Source: Panopea generosa
Lineage: Eukaryota; Mollusca; Bivalvia; Adapedonta; Hiatellidae
Direction: 5' to 3'
DNA length: 64,000 nucleotides
Assembly: GCA_029582155.1 (NCBI GenBank)
Contig: CM055896.1
Location: 5,127,598-5,191,597, forward strand
Part shown: piece by piece, positions 20,154 to 33,394 of the stretch
How positions within the stretch are numbered: the stretch's first letter is position 1
Layout of the letters: each line of letters opens with the position of its first letter
Program-made: the position numbers and the translations under genes
The notes under the pieces: generated by a model
Told to the model about the DNA's origin: nothing
The model's database searches: none
What the model saw: only the letters and a program-made list of their open reading frames with translations

Positions 20154-22650
20154 AAATTCAAATTTAAATTCAGTTTGATCTTACATGAATTAGCCATTTT
20201 TGGAAGGCGAGCAAAGCTCTGACTTCCTAAGCTGTCGTGCAGCTCCAGCAATCTGTTATACAAACTACGCATTGCAGGAACCGCAATATTCATCCGACCG
20301 ATAAAGTAGTTCACAACTTTCAACACGCATTTACCGTAGCAGAGGACGTATTATACAACAAAAATTTAAAGTTTTTATTTATTGCGGATGTTTTTCTTTA
20401 CAAAAGTTCAAAAATACGATACGGGAAGCATACAATTTTCATGGAAATGCGGAAGAATACACTTATCTCGGTGTGCTCTAAAAAAGTGGCAATTTTCATT
20501 GATAAAACAATGTTTTACGTATTTACTACTATGCATAGTGACGTCATCTAGTGATGGTGGGGTGTGGGGGGGATATAATCTCTAACACCATTCGACATGT
20601 AATCATTAACACGGTCATGGAACAACGTAGAGTGATTCGCGTTGACAGTTTGTCACAGATTCACGTCGACAGTAGTACTGTTTTTGTAAATTTTGACACA
20701 GTTTCTAATCGACAGCAGGGACATCACCATGGATGTTTTTAATATGTTAAATATATCCAAACATATGAAGTATATTTTTACATTCGGGTGAATTTTATGT
20801 ATTATTAGTAAAATGCGATCAAACTGAACATATGATTATGACTATTTCTTCAAGTTTGAAAGCAATTGAATTGCATTTCTCTGTCATTGGAGCTTTTTTA
20901 ATATATGTTAATAACTGACACAACTTCCACATCAAATCACAACCAGCATGATAAATAATAAATGTAGTCACTTTAATTGCTAAGTTTTGGTAAGGCCAGA
21001 ACACGCATTTATCCGTTTATATAAATTTCTAATTTTTATAAGACACAGGTTTGTGACGACTAGGGTAACGGAGGCGTGTCGATCCTTATTTCAATGTTAC
21101 GGATTCAGTGTCAACAGTTTTAACTTGTAGAATAGTGCAACCCTATGCGAATACTGCCATTTACACTTCAGGGGTCGTATTCACCAACCATTCTTGAGAA
21201 TATTCTTAGGCTTGAGTTTGAAAATCCAAATTTAAATCTTAGAAATGTCGTTTACCATGACATATAGAATCATTGTGAGTGTTTATTTGACTATATATAT
21301 TAGCTGTCCCTACACAAGCCCGTAGCTACTCTGAGGCCTCCCTGTTTTTCGGGCTAGGTATGAGCAAAATTGAGGCACTATAATTAATATCCTTGTTACA
21401 TTTTAAAACTAAATAAATAATGATACTCAGATGAAGTATTGGTCAAGCAGCACACAATGCCTCAATTTATTTGCTAGGGATGGAAAACTTTGATTTTATT
21501 GTTGCTGCTGTTTTACCCAGCATATTCTAGACTACACTAGACCATTGTCTGTAAGCTTACAATCAAAAGACTGTGATTGACTACAAGCCCACACTGAAGC
21601 TAGAAATTAGTCAGTACTATAGAAAGCTTCGTTCTGAAAGCACGTGCGGTTTATTATACCAACGTGCGGGCAGTATTGCATCCATACTGGACATTATCCC
21701 ATATAAACCACGAACTACGGGAAGACAATTACATTGTGCGCATGCTGGCAATTCTGAGGCTGTTACTGACTACTTACCAAATAAATTAATTTTACCGGTT
21801 TCTAGATCATATTTTACAACTCATTTAATTTAATCAAAGGCTTTCCGAAATACAAGATGTTCTGAACGAGGTGTTTGTTACTACCAGGTAACATTCACCA
21901 GAAATTGGATTTTTTTTCTCTCTTAAGAAATGTCTATTACAAGTATTTCGATAAGAACTGTATTGTTGGAAAAATGCAGTATCTTTTGATGATATACCAA
22001 CACGTCTTATAGGCGTTTTAGATAAGTGCAGTTATGAATTATATTATATATATATGTACTTACACAGAAACTTGATCTTATGATAGTCATATGTGCATCT
22101 CTGTATTTTTATAAATGAACAATTTGAATTTCAAGGGCCCTTAAATAGGATATAACATGTGAGATCTAAACAGTGGGTCTTAAGTATGCTTCACCGTTGT
22201 TCATCGCTGTTCCCTCTTCATTCTGAATAGGTTGTTGCTATTTGTTTTCCTGATGGTGCTTGAAGCCAAATTAGTCAGACGTGGTCATGGACTTTTATCA
22301 TATATTTTTTTTAAAAATAAATAATACAAGAGCTGTCGGACTATTTCGATGTTGTTCTAAAACAACAGCTTTTTCAGGAAATAAGTACCAAATGGAAAAC
22401 AAGTAAAACTCAGGGGTGGTAAAATTAAACAATAATAATTGCTTATCTATTAAAAATAAATTAGCAAAATAATCCACCAACACTATTTATTTGCGTTATC
22501 AACAGTTACGTTTTTCTGAAAACAACAAAGTGAATGACTGGCTCATATTGCCTTAATATCAATTAATTTAGCATGACATATAGGCCTATGCACTAACTTC
22601 ACCTCAGAGGGCAATATATCGGTATCAGTTCATCTAAATTGATCTATAGT
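20154..22650. other. Intergenic region with scattered dispersed-repeat pieces
   Basis: 20615-20680 (AGAGTGATTCGCGTTGACAG, TTTGTCACAGATTCACGTCG) recurs inverted at 24664-24722. 21170-21305 (GTATTCACCAACCATTCTTG) is a paralogue of 17945-18100. A minus-strand stretch at 20180-20326 (FIGRMNIAVPAMRSLYNRLL) faintly recalls a retrotransposon polyprotein, but too little is present to classify. Nothing else stands out. Confidence 0.4.
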
Positions 22651-22654
22651 TGAA

Positions 22655-23345
22655 ATAATTTTGTACCAGCATGCACAGTTTATCATAGCTGGATACCCTT
22701 TCATGAAAATGAAGAAAATAAAACCCTTTGGGCGTGCAAATTTTGCCCCCAGGGTCATGGTTTTGAACAAATTTATGAGAGGACCACAAACTGACCCTAT
22801 TTGTCAAACATCTAATATCAAGGCCTTGTACTACAAACCTTTACCTGCTAAAAACAAAATTTCTAAGTCTAAAAGGGAAATAATTCTGCCAAATTGCAAT
22901 CAAGAGTTATGATTTTTGTCTCTATGAGTTTCCTAGTGGATGTTGAACACACCTAGTGAGGTTTAATTCCTGTCCAATGATAGGATGATGAAAAAGGTAC
23001 CAAATCAAAAACTTTAACCTCTGAAAATCTCTAACCATATTTTCTAAGTCCAAAAGAGCCATAACTCTGTAAAAATGCAACCCAGAGTTATGGTTCTTAT
23101 CTCTGTGCATTCCATTGATGATACTGAACACACATGTAAATTTTCATTCATATCGTATGAGTGTTGGCATAGATATATTACCTTATAAAAAACTCTAACC
23201 TGAAAAAATAAGTAAAAAAAGGGCCATAACTCTTCCTGACTGCAACCTACAGTTAAAGTTATTATGTCTGTGAGTTCCATTGATGATGCTGAACACACAT
23301 GTGAAGTTCCATTCATATCAAATGAGTGGTTGCATAAATATCTTA
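22655..23345. repeat. Three tandem copies of a dispersed repeat, about 190-bp period
   Basis: Each unit carries a version of AGGGCCATAACTCT, a GCAACC...AGAGTTATGGTT stretch, CTGTGAGTTCCATTGATGAT, GCTGAACACACATGTGAAG and a TTCATTCATATC...ATGAGTGGTTGCATA segment ending in TACCT-rich sequence. Units start near 22690, 23040 and 23215 and are diverged. Non-coding despite open stretches. Confidence 0.7.
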
Positions 23346-23365
23346 CCTGATAAAAAAAAATCAAC

Positions 23366-23432
23366 ATAGATACGTTTCGAACTTGCGACATTTAGGTTGA
23401 CAGTTCAAACTGTTACCCCTACGCTATCGGAA
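23366..23432 (-). mobile_element. tRNA-like fragment (SINE head)
   Basis: Minus strand: TAGCGTAGGGGTAACAG (A-box-like), then GCAAGTTCGAAAC (B-box-like) about 45 nt further. The size matches a tRNA, but the stems are poor and no CCA-side pairing is clear, so a SINE head is more likely than a tRNA gene. Confidence 0.5.
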
Positions 23433-25905
23433 CAGACAGTAGTACAGCACACTTAATATTGGTATCTAGTTTACTTTATAGTTTATGTAACGGATAAATC
23501 CGCTATCATACTACAAACACCCGTAATATGGTAGGTTCCATTTAAAAATAGAATACGAAATGTAAATTGCGCATGTCATAGATATTGTTATTATACGGGC
23601 ATTCGCGGTAATAGGTATATCGCGGTATTAGGTATACAAAGGATATATATAATATTTCAAATGAACATCAAACACACAAATACAAAATTTGTGTTTATAT
23701 TTTTGTGCGTTGGGTGGGTGTTGTCGGTCAAAGTTACGATAAAGTAATTGACTTTTCACATATGTAGATGTTGTGAACGACTGTATTTATTTTAAATCAA
23801 ACAGTGCGCTATACATGCGGTTGCATGAGTGACCGGAATATGTTCTGCTGTTGTGTCCACACGTCAAATGCCTACTGTAATTCCCACTACTGGTGGTGGT
23901 GACCTTACACTGTTTACATGAATATGTATACTGTTCTTGCTACGGTTTTGGAACATGCGTCATTTTTTGTCCAAAAGCACATGTATAAGTTAGAAATTAT
24001 TTGGCTAGTAGAAAATTCCATGTACATCTAACCGGTTTAGTTGTTGATCTGGAACGATTTCATCGGCTTAGGAAAGAGGTCAACATCTACTGACGATCAT
24101 GACATTCTATGTAAAATGGAATGATCTGTTTTGAAAAATCTGATCGATTTTATTGACTGAGACAATAGGACATGTTATCAATGATAGGCGTACATCCAGA
24201 TCACATCTTCGACAGAAGATATGTCTAGACCTGCCATTAGTGTCAACTAGAAGCTGTGACCCTGTAGGGAAGAATCTATGACACTTAAATCATCATCGAC
24301 ACAAACCTGTGACACATGGCGCTTTTTTTCAAACGGTATTTCTCACTTAGTATAAGTAAAATGTCAATTAATTATAATACTTTTTAAACAAAATTACTTA
24401 TACAACAGTTGTCAATGGTATTCTGAACTGATTAATGTTTTTATTGACAATTTCACTTCCACTTTCGTTTTACATACATACTTAGCGAGGATTTGTTAAT
24501 TCGTGTGTTTTAAACCTCTACTAATGCACGCAGGATCGATTGGAGCTTTGTCAATGCCAATTAATATAAGGTGAAAATCAATCGTGTAAAAAAGTTTTAA
24601 ATTTATAGCTGTGTCCAGTAAATAATTAACTATAGACATCAAAATATTATGTGTTTTCCCGCATCAGATCGACATGAATCTGTGACAAACTGTTGACACG
24701 AATCACTCCACGTTGTGACAGAGTTCCCTGACTGTGATTAATGGGGTGAAATATTGACATGTTTTCGATATAACAACTCGTAATTTGAGTAAATAGTGAT
24801 TGTTAGTGAAATTTTATTCACTACGGATTGTCCTTTTTTAATTTTGATAGTAAAATAACGAAATTAGGTTCGGGGCTACATTCGTTGTTTATAGAAAAAC
24901 GCGCCAATCTGTCATCTTATGCAAGCAGTGTATTGATGAACATAAATTAACGGTTAATTAGGTCATCCGAACGTTATGTTTGTTGTGTTTATGTGTTGTA
25001 TTTTTAGATTGATTAAATGTAGGTCACGCAACACCGTTTATAATGCTATTTATTGATTATTTATATTGTTGATTGAAAGCTATATGAGAATCGAACATAA
25101 CTAAGTCAATATGCGCGTAAATCTATAAGTAGGTCATGTTTGATTATGGATATGTGTTGTATATTTGCGGACAATCAGGAACATTTTGTGCTGAATGCGT
25201 TTCGTTATCCATAAATCATAACTATTAAACTGGAGATATTAAAATTGACTCGAGTTGTACATCACTCCTCAATTCTTTCAATTTTGGAGAAACATCAGAA
25301 TATGAAGGTTTGTTTGTGAAGCTTTCATATTGGTTGTTCATGTTGATAATTTTTATGTGGAGATGTGGAAAGGAATCCTGGACCACCACGTTACAAGTTA
25401 ACAAAATGTCCTGAAATGGATATTTTTACCAGGGTCATCAAATATTCAGTCAATTTTCACACGGAAGAGGGTGTGTACCATGATGTTTGCATTTTTTTTC
25501 AAATGCATTATTAAAACTTTATAGCTACTGTTGGAAAAGTATTGATATGGACTCTGTATTGTATGCAGGAGATTATTTATAAAGATACGCAAAATAAATA
25601 TTAAACACACCACATTCTTTTCCAAATCTGAATGAATTGCCTTTTAACATATCAGAAATCTAACTAAGTTTTTTTCTAATTTTCCGAACCTACATTTTTG
25701 AAATAACACAAGCAGTGCGTCTTCCCTCAGGCCCTTCAGGCCTTTGATTGTTGAATTTGGTTCCACTAAGGGTCTGAATGATGAAGTGAAGGTTGTCTAG
25801 CAGTGTATTCATATTATTTATTTTTAGAATTTCGGGTTTTGAGTGACATAGAGCATTTCCACCAATCCGACCAATTGATGAGGTTCCCTTCTTAACCATG
25901 GAGTA
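23433..25905. other. Intergenic stretch, few features
   Basis: 24664-24722 is an inverted match to 20615-20680. A phrase near 25790 (GTGAAGGTTGTCTAGCAGTG) matches 9688-9707 weakly. Otherwise AT-rich DNA with no coding signal. Confidence 0.4.
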
Positions 25906-26210
25906 GCTGGACCTGATAAGCTGTGTCAGTTACGTGTCTGACTATCAATCCAGGGGTTGTGAGTTTGAATTCCCGCCCGGCAACAGTCTCCGTGATGATT
26001 GATATACAACATTGTATCTCATTATCATTCGTATCTCACTACTGATTCAAATGGGAAAGTTATCAGTTACTTGGGGAGATAGGGGTGTGCTTGAGTACTG
26101 GTTAACCTTTCAGGATCCCAGGCAACTGTGGTTAGGTTAACTGATCGTCTGCTAGCCCGCGATGGCATAAAAATGACGCTAAATATTCAATCAATCAATC
26201 AATCAATCAA
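25906..26210 (+). mobile_element. tRNA-derived SINE (family A), full length with long AATC tail
   Basis: Diverged head (TGATAAGCTGTGTCAGTTAC) with B box GAGTTTGAATTCCCGC, then an intact family A body and a tail of about six AATC units at 26186-26210. The long pure tail and well-preserved body suggest it is one of the younger copies here. Confidence 0.87.
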
Positions 26211-26884
26211 TAACCCTTGAGTAACAGAAATCAAAATTTTACCAAACTTTGTCAGAATGCTTATTGCTTGGTAGAATGCATATGTAAGTTCAATAACCAG
26301 CTCAATAGTCCCATTTTTACACAGCAGTATGTCCCTTTGATAGTTTGAAATTTGCTGAAAATTAATATTGATGTCTCCTTTTTAACTTGTGTAATTTCAT
26401 TCCAATCTTAAACCAACATGGTCACAATGTTTATTGATAAAATGTCTAGTTTGAGTTCAATAATTTTTTAACTAATATTGCCAAATCAAAGGCATTTGTC
26501 ATAAAACAGTGATATTGCTTTTGTTTTAAGCACAATTTCCATATTGGTGATTAATGCTTTTTCATTTTTTTTTTAAATATCCTTGCATAAACATGTATAA
26601 AGGAAGAAAAATAGTTCACTTGATATCAACAGGAAATTAATTCTTATTCAAATGGGCTAGGGTTGAAGTATAGTATGGTGATATACACGAGTCCGATTGT
26701 TTATGTATTGTAGCTATTTATAACTACATGTCCTTATAAATATAATTTACAATTTCATGAACATGGTGAATTGTTTTAAAGGTATGAATTGAATAAACAT
26801 TAGTTCAGTTTTATCTTCGCTTCATTTTAAGTTTTATAAGGAAATTATATAGAGAAGGAAAGGCAACTTATTGAGATTTTGTGA
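26211..26884. other. Non-coding AT-rich stretch
   Basis: Nothing recognised. Confidence 0.4.
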
Positions 26885-27464
26885 ACGCTCACATATTCAT
26901 GCAAAATCCCGCAATATCTCAATTTCAATTATCTCGACTTCCATTCATCTTAGGAACACAAAATTCTTACATTTTTTTCCCGCTATTTTAACATCACATT
27001 ATATGACGTTACTTCCAGTGTTTATATATTTATTATTCCATGATTAAGGCGATAAGCCTAAACATCTGTATTAATTTTTAACTAACGTTTTTTTATGTGA
27101 TGATGTTTTTTTAAACTGTATTATTACATTATAGAATGAAATTCTCATATCAGACAATAACCATTTCCAGCAATTTGTGTTTAGAATTGTTAAAATACTC
27201 CAGATTACAAAATGTACATACTGCAGCTAAAGTAACAAATTACGAGAAATTTTACTTTATACATCAATTTCTTTAATTTAAGCTCATTTTCTGCGATCAA
27301 AACATTTTAAAACATCTAAATTAAATACAACTTATATTTAAATACAAGAAATCAGTTGCATGTGAATTATGAATGATTAATTTACCAGATAATTATTCAT
27401 TTGTGTGTTATTTTATCAACATATAGTAAGGAGATGCAAGTTTCCTATTCCTTCTATATAAGTC
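26885..27464. repeat. Dispersed repeat, copy 2 (paralogue at 3546-3990)
   Basis: Collinear with 3546-3990, with an extra segment of about 140 bp around 26990-27130 absent from copy 1. Shares TTCCATTCATCTTAGGAACA, ATACTGCAGCTAAAGTAAC, AAGAAATCAGTTGCATGTGA and the end TTCTATATAAGTCC. Confidence 0.75.
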
Positions 27465-28296
27465 CTTGGTTTTATCAGTCAAATTTAATATTTATGTATG
27501 TGCTAGTGTTTAATCTTTTGACATTTGCTTTGTGAATTGAATTGAAGAAATTTAGTATTAATGTGTTCTAATTCATGTTCTAAAACTACAGTTCAGTTAT
27601 CTTTTTTTTTTAAATGCCTGCGTGGTTCCGGCTAAGAATAGAATCACTGCCAATCTGTGCAGAGGGGTAGGAATCACTGTGACTCATGCATGTCGTAGGA
27701 AGCAACAATTTGAGTAATACAATAGAATTTTGCTGAAACTCTGCAGTTCTGCAGGTATCAAGGTTCTAGGTTCATTCTGCATATTCATTTGTTAATTTAT
27801 TTTTTAATATGTCTGTTAGTTTGTTGTTTTTTGTACATGTAGAGTGAACCTGGAATCTTCCTTCCTGTTGGCGTCAAATAACCTATAATGTGTTGGTATG
27901 CCGTAAAACCCTATTCATTCATTCATTCCAGATATTGTACCAATATTTATTTAATGAATAGTTAAAAAGTTAATTTTGACGTAGGCATTTAAAGTTTATT
28001 TTTACTTCAATCACTGATTTTTTTTCAATCCGTTATACATTCTAGTTGCCCATTTATTTGCCAGTTAACAATATGTATATATATATATATTGAGCAAGAG
28101 TAATTAACAAATTTTAACAATATCAATAATGTATTCCATATAAACACTCCCTCATATCTGTCACTCATTTCTCAGCTGTCAATCTTATGTTTTAAGCATT
28201 CAATTTAATCGACCAAACAAAAGAAGAGAAAAAAACAACAAGTGTGCATGGTTACATACAATTCAGAAATAATAGACAAAAAGCAAATCATTATCA

Positions 28297-28640
28297 TTAA
28301 TAAATAAAATCCGAATGGTTTGGTAGGTCAAATCCACCAAAATGTGACAAGAACGATATTTTAATCGGTGTGTTAAGCTTGAAACGAAATACACCATTCT
28401 GAAAATAGACATTAAAATACTGCTTGACGTCCTTCACTTGTAAACTTGTAAAACCCATCAAAATGAAATTCTGTGATTCATTTAATACTGTCACAAAATA
28501 TGTTGCAATTTTAAGCAGGAAATCTAATTTAGTCTAAACTTATGTGCATTGTTAGAAAATCCATTTTTGATATATTATTTTGGCATGTTTAAATAGATAT
28601 CCTTTTTGAAATACAGGGTCAATGATTATATGTTAATTAT
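28297..28640. mobile_element. Partial copy of palindromic repeat family P2
   Basis: 28300-28355 (AAAATCCGAATGGTTTGGTA and following) is the inverse of 9775-9833; 28497-28640 (AATATGTTGCAATTTTAAGC, ATTATTTTGGCATGTTTAAA, GATATCCTTTTTG) is an arm of the 9180-9580 palindrome. The order is the same as in the reverse complement of the first copy. 27465-28296 before it shows no gene; a short TA run is near 28074-28090. Confidence 0.7.
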
Positions 28641-28723
28641 AAGCATGCTTTAATACAAGAAAACGTTTTTAGCCAATCTAAAAAAATTAAAAATTCCTGT
28701 ATTCCTGTATTCCCTTTAAAGAA

Positions 28724-28820
28724 ATTAGTGCAAATCAATTACAAACCTGTCTTGAAAGGCCACTCTTATTCTTCCCTTGACTAGCTGCTTAAAACAGGTT
28801 TGTATTTGATTTGCACTAAT
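28724..28820. repeat. Inverted repeat with 29-bp arms
   Basis: ATTAGTGCAAATCAATTACA... (28724-28752) pairs with ...TGTATTTGATTTGCACTAAT (28792-28820) with about two mismatches; the spacer is 39 bp. Probably a tiny MITE or the ends of a deleted element. Confidence 0.75.
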
Positions 28821-29424
28821 TGTTGCTAAATACAGGTAAATTTACCCTCAAATGATAGAAATGGGATATAGAAAATATGGTTGCTTAAGAAAGTTGGCTG
28901 CTTAATAGAGGTGACCGCTTACACAAGTTTGTCTGTATAATTGAAGAAACATACTTGACGGACTCCAGATGTGTGTTTTGTTATTACTTTGTTGTGTTAA
29001 TTAATATTGTGTAATTGAACAATTTGATTGACATAATTGGTCAATGCTTCTGTGATTTTTGTGCGATTTATATATTACTCTTTTTTTTTTTTTCCATACC
29101 AATTTGCATTTTAATAGCTCTTCAATATGTCTAGGTCAATTTGTTGATAAGTTTGCCCTTTTTTGTATTTTTTGAGCAAAACTCATCTGAGCTGTTCCTG
29201 TAAAAAGTAGTCTTCGAGCGTGTTGGGGGCCATTGCTTAACCTCTTGTTTAGTCACAGCACTGGTGTGATAGCATTTAATTGAAACTGTTTGCTTTTTTT
29301 TCATTTCTTAGGTAATCTGAATTATTCTATCTAATTTTATTATTTGATATATTTTGTTATTAATGCCAAGTTTATTTATGCATTATTTCATTATTCATTC
29401 AGTGTTTATATTGCAGTTATTGTG

Positions 29425-29640
29425 TGTAGGTATTGCATGTGCATGATCGTGGGTTCGATCCCCACCCAGGTCATGTCAATCTCTTGAAAAATTGTACATG
29501 TACTAGTCACTTGATTCATAGAATTAAGAGGTTAGTTCTAGGACGGGTGGGCCTGGTGTTGGCGTCGTGCCATGTAGTCTGCGTCATGATATTCCAGTGT
29601 AGCAGTGCTAAAAATTATATCTCCAGCAGAAACTCATGAT
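29425..29640 (+). mobile_element. tRNA-derived SINE-like fragment (third type)
   Basis: GTGGGTTCGATCCCCACCC at about 29449-29467 is a strong B box with T-stem pairing. Downstream, GGGCCTGGTGTTGGCGTCGT and CCAGTGTAGCAGTGCTAAAA look like a SINE body. The A-box half is degraded. The 68-codon open stretch here is incidental. Confidence 0.55.
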
Positions 29641-31390
29641 ATGGTGGGGAAAAAAATGAAAGCAACTTTAAACACTTAACATTATATTATGACCTTCAAT
29701 GACAAAAGGTTATGATGATACGGTATATGAGAAGTTTATTGTTATGAAATGAATCCTTTGTGTCTGTGAACCAAGAAAACATTTGTACAAACGAAGATTC
29801 CATAATTTTTGTATATGATTTATTTATCCTCACTCTTTGCTATTATGTTACATTTTCTGTGCTGGGTATGAGAGAGTGTTCCACTCAGTTTCAAGAAAAT
29901 TGTTGAATACAAAAGTCATGTGTATATTGTGATGAATGTTTGTTATTTACAAAATAGATTTTGTGCGATTTTAACTATTTGTTTGCTGCAGGCATAGATG
30001 AAACCATTCACTTACAATTTAGACCGACATTAGCTTTCGAGTAAGTCCCACTCTGTTTAGGGTCTACATTTTTGGCTCTCGGTCAGTATTTATTATTCTC
30101 CCATTTCTGCTCACAGAAGATACCGGTTTCCCCCAATTGAGGAAATACCTTTTTTGCACACTGAATAATGATATCTGCATTTTTACCGGGGTTAGATATT
30201 TCTATCTCACCCTAGTTCCAAGATAAAATTCTCACATTAATGACATAAAATATAAAATATATGATGTAAATCATATAATTTAAGGTTTAAAAAGCGACAT
30301 TTGTAAAAAATATTATGAAAAATTAAATGAAAATAATTGATCAACATGTTTGGTATGCAAGAAAGAGAAAACAGTTCCAGAACAGTTATTCCTCGGGACA
30401 AAATTTTCAATCCTAACATCAAACCCATGTACGGTTCTGATAATCTTCTGTGAATTAAGCATTATCGAATTCTCGCGGGTAATATGTTATAATAGTCTTT
30501 ATTCATTGTGTGCAAGAAAAAAAATCCATCATGAGTTCAGCCATGTGGCAAAGAAAAAGCTCACCGTCTGGGAGAATATAAACATGCAAGGGACTTGGCA
30601 GAGCTTTGTCCCTGCATGTAATTTTGACCCCTTAGATAACCTTCTTCTATCCCACATGGATGCTCATGATGGATTCTTATATTCTTGCACACTGGATAAA
30701 TATATCTGTATTTTTAACTGGTGGTTACATATTTCTCGCGCTATGACGTATTGCCATTCATAAAATCCTCAGGCTAGAAGTATTATTTTATAAATACTTT
30801 GGTACATGTATCCTTTTCTTCTGTAAAAAATAAACCAGAATAAAAAATCACACAGCTAAGGTTTTATACAAGAAAAAGTTAATGAGTTTTTCGTTGCGGA
30901 TTGAAAATTCCGTCTCAGGATAACTGTTTTTCCTCGGGTTGGAATTTTCCATCTGCACCTCAAACCCGTAAAAGATACCTATAATCACACCTGTTTGTGT
31001 CAGAATGAGGTAATCTCAGAAGTAAGTTACTTGTCATCGGATCAGCATCTACAGTTTTTGTCTCTTTAAAAAGTCGGTAGTGTGTTAATAACACCCTGTC
31101 AGATGAACTGATGATCTGAATACAGTAATGGAGGAGTCTATTACAGAACTGCAGCAAACCGAGGTTGGAATCAAACAATTAAATGCAAATACTACTTTAC
31201 TTGCCTTACATGCATACCGGTTTATTATATACAAATGCAATTACATTATATTAAAGTTCACATTAGTGCCAAAAGGTGCCAAGTGCATTGTTTTTTCAGA
31301 TACATTTAGCGTCTTTGTGCACTAATGAAATGTACAATTGTTTTTGATTATCATGTTGTTTTAAGTGTACATATGTGAACTTTTTAAAAA
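29641..31390. other. Non-coding region with an internally repeated dispersed element
   Basis: CTTTTTTGCACACTGAATAA...ATATCTGCATTTTTACCGG (30150-30190) recurs diverged at 30683-30725 (TGCACACTGGATAAATATA, CTGTATTTTTAACTGG). TTCCTCGGGACAAAATTTTC (30389) is echoed at 30930 (TTCCTCGGGTTGGAATTTTC). This suggests a repeat with duplicated or terminal sequences over 30060-30970. The 137-codon open stretch at 30350-30763 overlaps this repeat and has no domain. Confidence 0.45.
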
Positions 31391-31760
31391 AAAAATGAGT
31401 ATTATTTCTATAGAAGTTTTTATAGATTTTTAGTATATATTGTTAATTTGTGCAGGCACATTTATCAGTCAGTGATGGGTGAGATGTGTATTGTACACTG
31501 TCCTGTACATGTACATGTATATACATGTTATATATATATATATACATATTGTATTAAAAAGTAATTTTGAAAAGTTAAATTTTTGTTTGAAAATGTTTCA
31601 CATTTCCAAGTGATCATACTCCTCCCATCTCTGTGGTTTAGTTGTACAATGAACACTTCCAAGTTCACTTACCTCTCTCTCACCAAAGAGGTCATGGGTT
31701 GTGCTCGGCTTGGTAAAATCAAACTTATGTGACGCTGTAAACAGTTAATTGTAGAAGGAT
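31391..31760 (+). mobile_element. SINE-like dispersed repeat, block A copy
   Basis: GCAGGCACATTTATCAGTCA, CATCTCTGTGGTTTAG (A-box-like), CTCACCAAAGAGGTCATGGG and GCTCGGCTTGGTAAAATCAA are shared with 56116-56500 and 57606-57960. It ends in CAGTTAATTGTAGAAGG, then passes into the 35-bp minisatellite. Probably tRNA-derived, but the B box (GGGTTGTGCTCGG) is poor. Confidence 0.6.
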
Positions 31761-33118
31761 TCTCAGATTCTTTTTCCACAATCTGAGGTCTTCCTCCACC
31801 AATTAATCTTTCATTATCTGAGGTCTTCCTCCACCAATTAAGCTTTCATTATCTGAGGTTTTCCTCGTCCAATTTAACTTTCATTATCCGAGGTCTTCCT
31901 TGTCCAATTAAACTTTCATTATCTGAGGTCTTCCTCGTCCAGTTAAACTTTCTTTATCCGAGTTCTTCCCTGTCCAATTAAACTTTCATTATCCGAGGTC
32001 TTCTTTGACTGATTAAGCTTTCATTATCCAAGGTCTTCCTACCTCGACCAATTAAGCTTTCATTATCCGAGGTCTTCCTCGACCAGTTAGGCTTTCATTA
32101 TCCGAGGTCTTCCTCGTCCAATTAAGCTTTCATTATCCGATGTCTTCCTTGTCTAATTAAGCCTTCATTATCCGAGGTCTTCCTCGACTAATTAAGCCTT
32201 CATTATCCGAGGTCTTCTTCGACTAATTAAGCTTTTATTATCTGAGGTCTTCCTTGTCTAATTAAGCCTTCATTATCCGAGGTCTTCCTTGTCTAATTAA
32301 GCCTTCATTATCCGAGGTCTTCCTCGACTAATTAAGCCTTCATTATCCGAGGTCTTCTTCGACTAATTAAGCTTTCATTATCCGAGGTCTTCCTCGACCA
32401 GTTAAGCTTTCATTATCCGAGGTCTTCCTCGTCCAATTAAGCTTTCATTATCCGATGTCTTCCTTGTCTAATTAAGCCTTCATTATCCGAGGTCTTCCTC
32501 GACTAATTAAGCCTTCATTATCCGAGGTCTTCTTCGACTAATTAAGCTTTTATTATCTGAGGTCTTCCTTGTCTAATTAAGCCTTCATTATCCGAGGTCT
32601 TCCTCGACTAATTAAGCCTTCATTATCCGAGGTCTTCTTCGACTAATTAAGCTTTCATTATCCGAGGTCTTCCTCGACCAGTTAAGCTTTCATTATCCGA
32701 GGTCTTCCTCGTCCAATTAAGCTTTCATTATCCGATGTCTTCCTTGTCTAATTAAGCTTTCATTATCCGAGGTCTTCCTCGACCAGTTAAACTTTCATTA
32801 TCAGATGTCTTCCTAGACCAATTAAACTTTCATTATCCGAGGTCTTCCTCGTCCAATTGAACTTTCATTATCCGAGGTCTTTCTCGTTAAATTAAACTTT
32901 CATTATATGAGGTCTTTCTCATCCAATTCAAAGTTTCGCTGAAACTTGATGGGAAAGATCAATGTGAAGTTAAGTTTGATGAGTTAAGGCCCTTTCCATT
33001 TTTTAAATTAAAACTTATGTCCGTGCTTAAAGGGAGTTTCAATGTTCATTCTCTGAGGATTTCCTCATCCAATTAAACTTTCATTTTCTGAGGTTTTCCT
33101 CGACCAATTAAACTTCAA
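31761..33118. repeat. 35-bp minisatellite, block A copy, with higher-order units
   Basis: Units of the type CCGAGGTCTTCCTCGACCAA + TTAAGCTTTCATTAT (35 bp) run to 32930, with outliers at 33045-33118 after a short insert. Within 32060-32770 the same succession of variants (accagTTAAG, gtccAATTAAG, CCGATGTCTTCC, gtctAATTAAGCC and so on) repeats with periods of 315 and 280 bp (nine and eight units), so higher-order units have been copied. HindIII-type AAGCTT recurs. A related array is at 56505-57175. Confidence 0.93.
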
Positions 33119-33394
33119 TTCTCTGAAAAATAATTATGTTCATAAACGTTTAGGTGAACCGTTTTCTTGTTTTTGTAGTTGACCTCGTAGAAAAGATGGC
33201 CACCACAGGGTCGTAAAGTAAACAATTAGTTATCTCTGGACATGTACATGTGAAATATTTACAACTAAACCAGGAAGACTTCGAGTGTGATTTGCCCAAG
33301 TTGTAAGAACTTGTTTCACAATCGAAGTAAAACAAATAAGTTTAAAATTAAACTACACTTACTCTTTATTTTAATGCAAATGGGCCAATTCAGA

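Noticed and set aside
20132-20326. DIRS- or gypsy-like polyprotein fragment on the minus strand
   Set aside because: The FIGRMNIAVPAMRSLYNRLL stretch is only suggestive; no RT, RNase H or recombinase motif lies nearby.
30350-30763. 137-codon gene
   Set aside because: It overlaps a dispersed repeat, has no recognisable domain, and lacks codon bias or splice support.
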